This document shows, in pieces, positions 1 through 7,687 of a stretch of 39,136 bases of DNA. Position numbers and translations under genes: made by a program. The DNA lies in the NCBI GenBank assembly GCA_028292435.1, contig JAQGMI010000154.1:1-39136 (forward strand), written 5' to 3'. Each line of letters starts with the position of its first letter. Positions within the stretch are counted from its first letter, which is position 1. This DNA comes from Betaproteobacteria bacterium. GTDB taxonomy: Bacteria > Pseudomonadota > Gammaproteobacteria > Burkholderiales > SG8-41. The notes under the pieces were generated by a model that was not told the origin of the DNA, made no database searches, and worked only from the letters and a program-made list of their open reading frames with translations.

Positions 1-3
1 CAT

Positions 4-78
4 AACTGTTTAAGCGGTCACTTTTCTGGGCTTAGGCTCCTTTCTAGTTTGTGTTGAACTGTTTTTGAAGCGGTCACT
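4..78. repeat. Direct repeat, possible end of a mobile element
   Basis: The block aactgttt followed by aagcggtcact occurs at 4-22 and again at 57-78, the second copy carrying three extra bases (ttg) between its halves. More degenerate ggtca motifs follow at 119-123 and 136-140, the last one running into a T tract and gatcgcc. Several imperfect ~20-base repeats near an edge are typical of IS21-type transposon ends, but no transposase is in the window, so the assignment is a guess. Confidence 0.35.
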
Positions 79-243
79 CTCGTTACCTGTTTCAACAATA
101 TGGCAATGGTGGGTCAGGCGGTCAAGCAACGCTGTGGTCATTTTTGGGATCGCCAAACACACGCTGAGTCCAACGCAAGACCTAGAGCCGGCGCGGAATA
201 TTCAAATGGGCCGGAGTCTCCCTCCCTCTCCGCCAGCAAAATG

Positions 244-267
244 TGCCCCGAATGCGGGGCATTTTTT
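244..267 (+). terminator. Rho-independent terminator
   Basis: A 7-base-pair GC-rich stem (tgccccg at 244-250 paired with cggggca at 255-261, loop aatg) is followed at once by six T residues at 262-267. On the opposite strand the hairpin lacks a T run, so it works rightward. It would end a transcript entering from the left edge, 108 bases before the lipoprotein start. Confidence 0.75.
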
Positions 268-375
268 CGTTCATGTTTCACCTTCCTACAGTCATGTGCG
301 TATTCGACCGACATAAATGGCAGAGACCGTGTGAAAGAATCGTGAGTCACTCATCATTCAATTCGGGGGACACCT

Positions 376-582
376 ATGAAACAATTGAGCTTGATTATTT
401 TTGCCGGCCTTACCGCATTAACCTTGTCAGCTTGTGACCGCGACAAGGCGGGGCCGCCGACACCGACCTCGAAGCCCGACACGATCACGCCAGCGCCCGT
501 ACGCCCAGGCGATGCAACGACGCCCGCAGTACCGGGCCCGAACTCGAACCAACCGCCGATGCCCGACGTTAACAAGAAATAA
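376..582 (+). CDS. Small proline-rich lipoprotein
   Basis: A 68-residue predicted lipoprotein. Residues 1-19 form a short signal peptide ending in a lipobox (L-S-A with the lipidated Cys at 20). The mature part is about 48 residues, very rich in Pro and Thr with a few charged residues and no recognisable domain, consistent with a flexible tether. Asp at +2 after the Cys would favour inner-membrane retention by the classical sorting rule. The start is supported by a G-rich ribosome binding site (gggga) a few bases upstream. It stands alone between a terminator and the end of the opposing hydrolase gene. Small Pro-rich lipoproteins of this kind are common in betaproteobacteria and mostly uncharacterised; no function is claimed. 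Confidence 0.75.
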   Translation: MKQLSLIIFAGLTALTLSACDRDKAGPPTPTSKPDTITPAPVRPGDATTPAVPGPNSNQPPMPDVNKK

Positions 583-590
583 TTTGCGCG

Positions 591-1427
591 TTAACTTTCA
601 CGGCAGGGTCTGCCGTCGTGCGCCGAGATGAAGTGCAGTAGCTGCGTCGCGCATCCAGCGGGAAATACCATCTGCACTTTGTGGTACGACGTGGGCATGT
701 GGACAAGGCGCAGGTCTTTGATGTTGGAGATCAGCATCGCTTCCTGGTCTGGCGTCGTCAGCGGACCATTGGTGGGGTAGAGCCCAAGGACCGGGAGCTT
801 AATATTGGCAAGGTAAGCGGCGACGTTGGCGCGATTCGCGAGCCCGCCCATCGCCGCTTGGACTTCGCGCCGCCCCTTTTTGAATTCCGCGTTGTACCAC
901 TCGACGAGTCCGGGATCAGTGTCAGGCGGGAAACGCATGCCGCGGTTGCTCGCCGCCAACCATTCATCGACCCCGCGTTCGCGTTCTTCCTTACTTTGCT
1001 TGTCGGCAAAGGTCACTTTGCCTTTTTCGTTTATTGAAATAGGCGTCGAGACGAGCGTCAACGTGCGTACGCGTGCGGCATGTGTTGCGGCGAACGCCAT
1101 GCCTATCATGCCGCCCATCGATTCGCCGCAGAAGTGTGCGGAGGCCGCGCCGAGTTCGTCGAGGATCGCGAGCACATCGGCAACGCAATGTTCCAGCGTG
1201 AATTCGCTGGCGAGATCGAAGTCCGCAGCCGACTGGCCGAGGCCCCTAACGTCGGGACGGACTACTTTATAGAAGCGACTCAGATAGGGAATCCAGCTAT
1301 ACCAAAATTCACCGGAGCGGCCATTGCCGTGTTGAAGAATCAGATACGGCGCGTTCTTCCATGGATCCGTGAAATCATCGATTACGTAATGCAGGTCGGG
1401 TCCGGTGCTGCGTTTGAGGTTCGGCAT
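591..1427 (-). CDS. Alpha/beta hydrolase
   Basis: A 278-residue alpha/beta-hydrolase-fold protein without a signal peptide, so probably cytoplasmic. The oxyanion-hole region is HGNG (33-36), the nucleophile elbow is G-E-S-M-G with Ser103, and the candidate catalytic His is His249. It resembles the 3-oxoadipate enol-lactonase/haloperoxidase-like group in length and layout. The catalytic acid is unclear: after strand 6 (LGLYPTNGP, 214-222) the usual Asp appears replaced by Thr or Asn, so the acid may sit elsewhere or the site may be altered. The gene starts 33 bases after the stop of the Bug receptor gene transcribed in the same direction, so the two probably form an operon in which the hydrolase acts on an imported ester or lactone. 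The substrate cannot be read from the sequence. Confidence 0.85.
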   Translation of the reverse strand: MPNLKRSTGPDLHYVIDDFTDPWKNAPYLILQHGNGRSGEFWYSWIPYLSRFYKVVRPDVRGLGQSAADFDLASEFTLEHCVADVLAILDELGAASAHFCGESMGGMIGMAFAATHAARVRTLTLVSTPISINEKGKVTFADKQSKEERERGVDEWLAASNRGMRFPPDTDPGLVEWYNAEFKKGRREVQAAMGGLANRANVAAYLANIKLPVLGLYPTNGPLTTPDQEAMLISNIKDLRLVHMPTSYHKVQMVFPAGCATQLLHFISAHDGRPCRES

Positions 1428-1460
1428 AAAGTGTGCGGCAAAGGTCGCCGTCGTAAAAGG

Positions 1461-2417
1461 TTATTCGGTGACGATCTTGCGTTCTGCCGCAATGGCTTTC
1501 CATTGCGCGAGTTCGTCTTTGAGTAGGACGCCGAGCGCCGCAGACGTGATCGGAACCGGGAGTGCGCCGTCCGGCTCGAGAAATGCTCTGAGTTCGGGAG
1601 AGGCGGATATTTCCCGGATCTCGCGATTCAGCCGTTCCACAATCGCCGCCGGTGTGCCTGCCGGTGCGAATACACAAACCCAGATTTCCATCGAGTAACC
1701 GGGAACCGTCGCGCTCAATGGCGGCAGATTTGCGAAGACGGGGCTCGTCTGTTTCGATGTAATGCCGAGTGCGCGTACCCGGCGCGTCGTCAGTTGCGGC
1801 AATAGCGAACTGTAGTTCGAAATCATTGCGTATATCTGGCCACCGGCAAGATCAACGATCGCCGGTGCGGCGCCTTTGTAAGCGACGTGCGTCATGCGGA
1901 TTTTCGCCGCGCTGTTCAAGAGTTCGGTCGCCAGGTGCCCGATTGAACCAATACCTGCCGATCCGTACGTCAATTCGCCCGGTTTCGCCCGCGCGGCCGC
2001 AATGTATTCGGCAGGCGTCTTCACGGGAAACGCCGCCGATACCGCGAGCAGCATCGGTCCTTCGCCAACCAGCGCGATGGGAGTGAAATCAGCGAGCGGA
2101 TCGTAAGGCAGCTTTGCCTGGGTTGCCGCAACGGTCAGGAATGTCGATGACGTAAGCAATAAAACTGATCCGTCTTTCGGCGCTTTGGCCACGGCATCAT
2201 TCCCGATGACGCCCGATGCGCCGGCCTTGTTGTCGACGATGACATTCGTCTCCAGTCTTTTCGCGAGCGGGCTCGCGATGGCGCGAGCGATGACGTCGTT
2301 GCTGCCGCCGGGGCCAAACGGCACGATGATTCTGACGAGCGCCGGCGCCTTGACCTCCGCGGCTGTCGCCGCGTTTATTGCGAGGGCGCTGCAAATAAGA
2401 ATCGCAATACGGGCCAA
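1461..2417 (-). CDS. Bug/TctC-family periplasmic solute receptor
   Basis: A 318-residue tripartite tricarboxylate transporter receptor (Bug family). A signal peptide of about 19 residues ends at A-T-A-A. Family marks are P-F-G-P-G-G-S-N-D near residue 33, the V-D-N-K-A-G-A-S-G loop near 62, and the H-V-A-Y-K-G segment in the second lobe. These receptors bind small carboxylates, sometimes aromatic or amino acids, in a pocket with few direct side-chain contacts, so the ligand cannot be predicted. The start appears to be TTG, preceded by gagag; a later start would lose the signal peptide. First gene of a probable two-gene operon with the hydrolase downstream, and divergent from the DUF1446 gene across 69 bases. 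No TctA or TctB membrane subunit lies in the window. Confidence 0.9.
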   Translation of the reverse strand: MARIAILICSALAINAATAAEVKAPALVRIIVPFGPGGSNDVIARAIASPLAKRLETNVIVDNKAGASGVIGNDAVAKAPKDGSVLLLTSSTFLTVAATQAKLPYDPLADFTPIALVGEGPMLLAVSAAFPVKTPAEYIAAARAKPGELTYGSAGIGSIGHLATELLNSAAKIRMTHVAYKGAAPAIVDLAGGQIYAMISNYSSLLPQLTTRRVRALGITSKQTSPVFANLPPLSATVPGYSMEIWVCVFAPAGTPAAIVERLNREIREISASPELRAFLEPDGALPVPITSAALGVLLKDELAQWKAIAAERKIVTE

Positions 2418-2486
2418 TAGAATCTCTCACCACATCCGGATTGAGCCAAACGAGGAAATCATACATCATCACGCTCAGGAGACCGC

Positions 2487-3848
2487 ATGCAGACGCTCAA
2501 GATTATCAGCCCCAACGGCCATCTCGGCTTCGCGCCGATCAGAACCGGCAGTTTCGAGATAGGCGTCGCCGCCCGGCCCGATTACATTGCCGCCGATTCC
2601 GGCAGCGACGACGTCGGGCCGGTACCGCTCGGCGCGGACATTTGTACCAGTCCCGAAGCCTGGCAGCGCCACGATCTCGAGCACATGTTGCTGGCGTCAC
2701 GCAGACTTGGCGTGCCGATGATCATCGGCTCGGCAGGCGATACCGGCAGCAACAGCCGGGTCGATCTCTTCGTGCGCATCATCAAAGACCTCGCGGTCAA
2801 GCACCGCCTGAAAAAATTCCGGCTCGGATCGTTTTATTCGGAAGTCGACAAAGATTACCTGCGAAAAAAAATTCGAACCGGTGATGCCATCACGGGACTT
2901 GATGGCCGCGCGTCACTGACCGAGGCCGTGCTTGATGCGACCGAGCGCATCGTCGCGATGGCAGGCGTGCATCCTTTTATCGAACTACTCGAGCAAGGCG
3001 CCGACGTGATCATCGGCGGGCGCAGTTCCGATGCCGCGGTATTCGCAGCACCCGCGATTCATCACGGTTTTCCCGACGACCTTTCTTACTACCTGGGCAA
3101 AGTTCTTGAATGCGCGTCGTTCTGCGCCGAGCCGTACGGCGGCAAAGAGACTGTGCTCGGAGAAATCAGCCGCGACGACGTCAAAGTCACGGCGATGCTG
3201 CCCGAACAGCGCTGCACGATTGCATCGGTGGCCGGTCATGCAATGTACGAGCGCTCCAACCCGTACCAGGAGTTCGTCGCCGGCGGCATGCTCGACATGA
3301 CGCATTGCCGCTACGAGCAGTTCGACGAGCGCACGACGCGAATCACCGGACCGCGTTTCGTGCCGGCGGATGTAATGCGAGTGAAACTCGAGGGCTCCGG
3401 AAAGATCGGCGAGCGGTATGTCGGCCTATGCGGCATTCGCGATCCATACACGGTCGCCAATGTCGATCGCGTGATTGCGTGGGCGAAAGACAAAGTACGC
3501 GAACGCTTTGGCGACACCGGTTACGAACTGCACTACAACGTGTACGGTCGCGACGGCGTCATGGGCCCGCTCGAGCCGCTGCGCGACAAGCCGGGACATG
3601 AGCTATGCGTCTTCGTGCAAGGCGTTGCGCCAAGCGCGGAGATGGCGGAGGAGGTCGCGATGATCGGCTTGCGTCAGATGTTTTACGCGCGCCTGCCTGA
3701 CGTAAAAGGCACGGCCGGTTCGGTCGCTTTTCCGCTCGATGAAGTGCTGCGCGCCAGTCCGGCCTATCGCTGGACGCTCAATCACACCGTCGCAGTCGGG
3801 CACGGCATGGAACTCTTCAAGGCCCGGCTTGAAGACGCCGGTATCTGA
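2487..3848 (+). CDS. DUF1446 (AtuA-like) family protein
   Basis: A 453-residue protein of the DUF1446 family, named after AtuA of the acyclic terpene utilisation cluster of Pseudomonas. Typical features are the N-terminal segment with P-N-G-H-L-G, the D-S-G-S-D motif near residue 38, G-S-A-G-D-T-G near 81, and I-I-G-G-R-S-S-D-A near 176. It has no signal peptide and should be cytoplasmic. The biochemical role of the family is not established; neighbours in many genomes are CoA-linked catabolic genes and Bug receptors, as here. A good ribosome binding site (aggaga, 2477-2482) fixes the start. The DUF4387 gene follows 13 bases after its stop, the usual pairing. Confidence 0.88.
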   Translation: MQTLKIISPNGHLGFAPIRTGSFEIGVAARPDYIAADSGSDDVGPVPLGADICTSPEAWQRHDLEHMLLASRRLGVPMIIGSAGDTGSNSRVDLFVRIIKDLAVKHRLKKFRLGSFYSEVDKDYLRKKIRTGDAITGLDGRASLTEAVLDATERIVAMAGVHPFIELLEQGADVIIGGRSSDAAVFAAPAIHHGFPDDLSYYLGKVLECASFCAEPYGGKETVLGEISRDDVKVTAMLPEQRCTIASVAGHAMYERSNPYQEFVAGGMLDMTHCRYEQFDERTTRITGPRFVPADVMRVKLEGSGKIGERYVGLCGIRDPYTVANVDRVIAWAKDKVRERFGDTGYELHYNVYGRDGVMGPLEPLRDKPGHELCVFVQGVAPSAEMAEEVAMIGLRQMFYARLPDVKGTAGSVAFPLDEVLRASPAYRWTLNHTVAVGHGMELFKARLEDAGI

Positions 3849-3861
3849 AAGGGAACGCGCA

Positions 3862-4182
3862 ATGACTGCAGTCAAACTCAGCGAACTGGCGAAAACGATC
3901 CGCAGCAAGAACGCCGGTGTCGACAAGATTACTTTCGATGTTATTTTCCGCGATTGCGGCAATTACGAACGCGTGAAGCGAGCGCGTGTGCTGACGCGCG
4001 AATCCATGGCGGCGCTTTACGGGATTCCAATCGAGCGGATCTCGGATTTTGTCGAATACGATCCGGGCTATGCGATCAAATTCACGATTTACCGCTCGTC
4101 GCCCAGCGGCAGCGCGGGTGACGGCGACATCTTCGGGGCGCAGCAATACGCGCCGTTGCTCGATCTGGAAGTTCCGGCTTAA
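3862..4182 (+). CDS. DUF4387 family protein
   Basis: A 106-residue small cytoplasmic protein starting MTAVKLSELAKTIRSKNAG, the hallmark opening of the DUF4387 family, with conserved D-V-I-F-R-D (26-31) and N-Y-E-R-V (34-38) segments. The ATG at 3862 is chosen over an upstream in-frame ATG because the longer form would run far into the DUF1446 gene and this one matches the family's length; a GGGAAC stretch precedes it. DUF4387 is almost always encoded next to, or fused to, DUF1446 proteins, so the pair probably forms a two-subunit enzyme. The reaction is unknown. Confidence 0.85.
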   Translation: MTAVKLSELAKTIRSKNAGVDKITFDVIFRDCGNYERVKRARVLTRESMAALYGIPIERISDFVEYDPGYAIKFTIYRSSPSGSAGDGDIFGAQQYAPLLDLEVPA

Positions 4183-4219
4183 CCCGCTGGCATGTATCCG
4201 CCGACCGGTTTTTGTTCGC

Positions 4220-4249
4220 TTGTTGCATTTTTGTGAGTCGGCGTAAGAT
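4220..4249 (+). promoter_or_regulatory. Possible sigma-70 promoter of the CHRD lipoprotein gene
   Basis: A TAAGAT box at 4244-4249 lies about 54 bases before the lipoprotein ATG. Upstream candidates are TTGTTG at 4220-4225 (18-base spacing) or TTGCAT at 4223-4228 (15-base spacing); neither is strong. The gene is separated from the DUF4387 gene by 120 bases and likely needs its own promoter. Confidence 0.35.
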
Positions 4250-4302
4250 AGCCGGGTCAAAACATTTTTCTGTTACCCAACTGTGAATGAAGGAGTAGCC
4301 AA

Positions 4303-4743
4303 ATGAACGCAATCGTTGCAGCACACCGGCAGTTGTTGAGAGTTCTGGTAAGCACGGCAGTCATCGCACTCGCGGGTTGTGCCGGCATGGAAGGCAATAA
4401 TAGTACCCAGGTCACGCTCAGCGGCGCGCAGGAAGTTCCGCCGGTAACGACCGCCGCCAGCGGCTTTGGCACTATCACGATAGGCGCCGACAAGTCGGTC
4501 ACGGGAAGCGTGACGACTTCGGGGATTGCCGGCGTCGCCGCGCATATTCATGAAGGTGCGCCGGGCAAGAATGGTCCGGTCATCGTTCCGATGAACAAGA
4601 CCTCAGACAACTCCTGGTCGTTTGCGCCGGGCGCCAAGTTCACGGATGCGCAATTTGATGCGTATAAGGCCGGCAATACTTATGTGAACGTGCACAGCGT
4701 CGCCAATAAAGGCGGTGAAATCCGGGGGCAGTTGAAGCCCTGA
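4303..4743 (+). CDS. CHRD-domain lipoprotein
   Basis: A 146-residue lipoprotein: a basic N terminus and hydrophobic segment end in the lipobox L-A-G with Cys26. Residues from about 36 to the end form a CHRD domain: the opening L-S-G-A-Q-E-V-P-P, the central H-I-H-E-G-A-P-G-K-N-G-P-V-I-V-P and the terminal Y-V-N-V-H-S-(9 residues)-G-E-I-R-G-Q-L. CHRD domains occur in chordin and in many secreted or anchored bacterial proteins; their bacterial role is not known. Ala at +2 suggests outer-membrane sorting. A strong ribosome binding site (aaggag, 4290-4295) supports the start. It appears monocistronic and converges with the amidase gene 28 bases downstream. Confidence 0.9.
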   Translation: MNAIVAAHRQLLRVLVSTAVIALAGCAGMEGNNSTQVTLSGAQEVPPVTTAASGFGTITIGADKSVTGSVTTSGIAGVAAHIHEGAPGKNGPVIVPMNKTSDNSWSFAPGAKFTDAQFDAYKAGNTYVNVHSVANKGGEIRGQLKP

Positions 4744-4771
4744 TTTTTCCGTGCGGATGTGAACAGTTGCG

Positions 4772-6580
4772 TTAGTTGTTTCGGCTGGCGATGAAATTGC
4801 GCCAGCCGCCAAATGTCGAAATGTCGCGCGCTGCTGGCGGCAGCGGCTGAGTGCAGACGAATCCCTGGGCGGAGCTACCGTCTTCAAGCTCGATGGTGCC
4901 GATGCCGAGCGGCGCCGGTATTGCCGCGACGAATTGTCCGTAGCGCTCAACTGGCATATTCCAGATTTCAATGTCGATTGCGTGACCGGGCTGATCGCCG
5001 CTCGCTATGAGCCCCGGCTTCGCAGGGCTGGTGTCCGGCAATAGATAAAGCCTATATCGCGGCAGCGTGCGGGTCACCTTGAGCAGGCTCGCACCGTGTT
5101 CGATCATCTGATGATTGAGCGGCATACCGGAGAGATGCGCGCCAACCACGGCAACACGCACGGTTGAATCGGCAGTGTCGCGAATCGCCGCGGTGGGCGC
5201 CGGCTTGGCGAACCGGGTGGCGCCTAGCGGTACGCCCGCAGCGCTATGCAGCCGATCGCCGAATTCGCATAACAACGGTTCGCTGAAAGCCGGCGCAATC
5301 AATGTGATGCCCGAGGGCAATCCGTCTTTGCGCATCCCGGCAGGTACTGCGATGGCGGCGAGGTCGAGCAGGTTCACGAAATTCGTGTACGCCCCGAGGT
5401 TGGAATTGAGTACGATCGGATCGGCTTCGACTTGCGCAATCGTATATATCGACGGCGAGGTCGGCACGAGCAATGCATCGATCCTGGCCAATTCAGCGTT
5501 TACGCGCTGCTTTAACGCCTGCAACTTGTACGTCGCTTTGAACGTATCGACGGCGGAGTATCGGGCGCCGGCCGCCGTGATTTCGCGAGTGACCGGATGC
5601 AGGTCTTGTGAATGGCCGGCGAAAAAATCCTCGATGCCCGCCAGCCGTTCTGCAATCCAGGGTCCCTGGTATAGCAGCGCGGCGGTTTCTCGAAACGGCG
5701 TGAAGTCGATTTCGATGATGTCCGCACCGTTTTCCTGCGCCAGCGAAACGCCGCGTTCGAACATCGCGGCGGCTTCAGCATCGCCGCAGAATTCGAGCTG
5801 CGATCGGCCTGGTACGCCGCAACGAAGCGGCGCGGCGCGCAAATGATGTGAAGGCATCAATGGGCGCGAATAGACGTCCGCCGGGTCCGGGCCGCGCGCG
5901 ACTTTATAGATATCCCAGGCATCGCCCGCGGTCAGTGCAAAGATCGACACGCAGTCCAGCGTGCGGCATGCCGGCACGACGCCTGCAGTACTGATGGCGC
6001 CGCGGGTCGGCTTCAAGCCGACGATGTTGTTGAGGCCGGCGGGGACGCGGCCGGAGCCGGCCGTATCGGTACCAAGCGCAAAACTGACGAGGTTGAGCGC
6101 CACGACGAGCGCCGAACCTGAGCTCGAGCCGCCGGATATGTAATCGGGATTGAACGCATTGGCGCCGGCACCGTAGGGCGAGCGCGTGCCGACAAGCCCG
6201 GTCGCAAATTGGTCGAGATTGGTTTTGCCGATGAGCATTGCGCCGGCATCGAGCAGGCGTTGCACCGCGGTGGCCGTGGTGGTCGCCGTGTATTTGAAAG
6301 CGGGGCAAGCGGCGGTCGTCGGCAGTCCCGCGACGTCGATATTGTCCTTGATCGCAAATGGAACACCATACAATGGCAACTTGCGCCCATCGGGAAGCGA
6401 TTCCAGCCGGCGCGCTTGCGCAAGCACCGCGTCGTCGGTTAAACGATAGATCCAGGCATGATGCGCGTCGCCTTGGGCGGCGGCGGCGAGCACATCGCGC
6501 GCGACCTGAATCGGCGTCAGTGAGCCGTCGTGCAGGCGCTGGCGGATTTCGCGGAGTGTCAGGGGGTAGGAGATGGACAT
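4772..6580 (-). CDS. atzF: Allophanate hydrolase (AtzF-like amidase)
   Basis: A 602-residue amidase-signature enzyme with the extra C-terminal domain of allophanate hydrolases, which convert allophanate to ammonia and CO2. The Lys-cisSer-Ser triad is visible: Lys78 in A-I-K-D-N, Ser152 in G-G-S-S-S-G-S and Ser176 in T-D-T-A-G-S. Spacings of 74 and 24 equal those of the characterised AtzF triad (Lys91, Ser165, Ser189). The amidase domain runs to about 460. The C-terminal domain (about 480-602, with G-A-H-L-S-G-M-P-L-N near 485) is the small domain implicated in AtzF in assembly and further decomposition of the intermediate. Neither urea carboxylase nor cyanuric acid or biuret hydrolase genes are in the window, so the source of allophanate is unknown. 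It is divergent from the esterase gene at 6670. Confidence 0.88.
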   Translation of the reverse strand: MSISYPLTLREIRQRLHDGSLTPIQVARDVLAAAAQGDAHHAWIYRLTDDAVLAQARRLESLPDGRKLPLYGVPFAIKDNIDVAGLPTTAACPAFKYTATTTATAVQRLLDAGAMLIGKTNLDQFATGLVGTRSPYGAGANAFNPDYISGGSSSGSALVVALNLVSFALGTDTAGSGRVPAGLNNIVGLKPTRGAISTAGVVPACRTLDCVSIFALTAGDAWDIYKVARGPDPADVYSRPLMPSHHLRAAPLRCGVPGRSQLEFCGDAEAAAMFERGVSLAQENGADIIEIDFTPFRETAALLYQGPWIAERLAGIEDFFAGHSQDLHPVTREITAAGARYSAVDTFKATYKLQALKQRVNAELARIDALLVPTSPSIYTIAQVEADPIVLNSNLGAYTNFVNLLDLAAIAVPAGMRKDGLPSGITLIAPAFSEPLLCEFGDRLHSAAGVPLGATRFAKPAPTAAIRDTADSTVRVAVVGAHLSGMPLNHQMIEHGASLLKVTRTLPRYRLYLLPDTSPAKPGLIASGDQPGHAIDIEIWNMPVERYGQFVAAIPAPLGIGTIELEDGSSAQGFVCTQPLPPAARDISTFGGWRNFIASRNN

Positions 6581-6669
6581 GGGGCGTTGTTATCGCATGA
6601 AACCCTGACCCGAGCAATGCGTATGCCATGTCGGCATTAGTCTTTGGCAGATGACTGAAAGTATCAACA

Positions 6670-7494
6670 ATGGCTCTATTTCGCGGCATGGATCGCGCGG
6701 CGCTCGACGCTGCGTATAACAACAGCGCGGCTGTCAGCAACAGCACCGCTTTGATGGCGGATTTGCGCGCTCGCAGTGACCGGCTGCGCAGCGAGATGCC
6801 GCGGCATGTCGATCTCGCCTACGGCGACGGCGAGCGCAATCGTATCGACTATTTTCCCGCGGCTTCGCGTGGCCCGCTTGTCGTGTTCATACATGGCGGC
6901 TACTGGCAGATGCGAGCCAGGGAAGACTTCAGTGCGCTTGCGCGCGGCCCGCTCGCCCTGGGCATTCATATTGCAATGGTCGGATACACGCTGGCGCCGG
7001 ATATTTCGCTCACGGGCATAGTGGCAGAAATACGCAGCGCCATTCGGTGGCTCACGCAGCGCGCCGAAGACTTGGGTGCGGATGCCGATCGAATTTATGT
7101 TTCCGGCTGGTCGGCCGGTGCGCATTTGACCGCATGCGTTCTCGATGAACCTGCCGTCAAGGGCGGCCTTGCCATCAGTGGGATTTACGACCTGGAGCCG
7201 ATGCGCTGCTGCTACATCAATGACAAGCTCAACTTGAGCGAGGAAGAATTGCGGCACCTGAGCCCGCTTAAGCAGATATCGTCTGCATCCGTCCCGCTGA
7301 CCATCGCGTGCGGCGGCAGCGAACTGCCTGAATTGCGGCGGCAATCGGCTGATTACGCCGCTGCGCGAGCGCGCGCAGGACTGCCGGGCCGTATCGTTGA
7401 GATTGCCGGATGCAACCATTTCACCATCCTCGAAGAACTGGTGAAGCCGGCAGGCGCGTTAACGTCATTGCTGCAGGAATTGGTCGAACCGTAG
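6670..7494 (+). CDS. Arylformamidase-like alpha/beta hydrolase
   Basis: A 274-residue esterase of the HGG-containing alpha/beta hydrolase group closest in pattern to kynurenine formamidase-like enzymes. Seen are the oxyanion motif H-G-G-Y-W (75-79), the nucleophile elbow G-W-S-A-G with Ser148, a likely acid Glu218 in G-G-S-E-L-P-E-L-R-R-Q, and His250 in G-C-N-H-F. The E-x-x-E-x-x-R-Q segment after strand 7 and the N-H-F His are typical of the formamidase subgroup. No signal peptide. The start codon has only a weak ribosome binding site. The tryptophan pathway partners kynureninase and tryptophan dioxygenase are absent from the window, so the physiological substrate may be another amide or ester; neighbouring allophanate hydrolase also cleaves C-N bonds, which may or may not be meaningful. 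Confidence 0.82.
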   Translation: MALFRGMDRAALDAAYNNSAAVSNSTALMADLRARSDRLRSEMPRHVDLAYGDGERNRIDYFPAASRGPLVVFIHGGYWQMRAREDFSALARGPLALGIHIAMVGYTLAPDISLTGIVAEIRSAIRWLTQRAEDLGADADRIYVSGWSAGAHLTACVLDEPAVKGGLAISGIYDLEPMRCCYINDKLNLSEEELRHLSPLKQISSASVPLTIACGGSELPELRRQSADYAAARARAGLPGRIVEIAGCNHFTILEELVKPAGALTSLLQELVEP

Positions 7495-7687
7495 TTTAAC
7501 GGCCGCGGTTTTTTTGTCGGCGCACCTGGGCGGTGCGTTCGATGCACGAGCGCACTGCAGCGGTGCGGCGCTGTGGCCAACGTCAGTTGAAACCTCGCTT
7601 AAACAAGCCATTTTCGTGATGGCATAACCCTTGCTGATGACAATTGCATGCGTCGCCCTGACGCTCAACCTAATGTGGAGCGATGCA

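Larger units (their letters stand above)
1..375. other. Gene-free left edge
   Basis: No convincing gene is seen here. The open frames are short and lack a ribosome binding site or family resemblance. The stretch holds a repeated motif at 4-22 and 57-78, further ggtca-containing segments at 119-123 and 136-140, and a terminator hairpin at 244-267. The terminator points rightward, so a plus-strand gene or mobile element probably ends near or beyond the left edge. The last 100 bases are the likely promoter and leader region of the lipoprotein gene starting at 376. Confidence 0.6.

Noticed and set aside
5115..5846. 243-codon plus-strand open frame inside the amidase gene
   Set aside because: It lies wholly within the allophanate hydrolase gene on the other strand, whose motifs are intact; it is a GC-rich shadow frame with no ribosome binding site or family likeness.
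7500..7540. T7 tract after ggccgcgg and hairpin cgcacc/ggtgcg downstream of the esterase gene
   Set aside because: The T tract lies before the hairpin on the plus strand and the preceding stem is poor, so it does not make a proper Rho-independent terminator.
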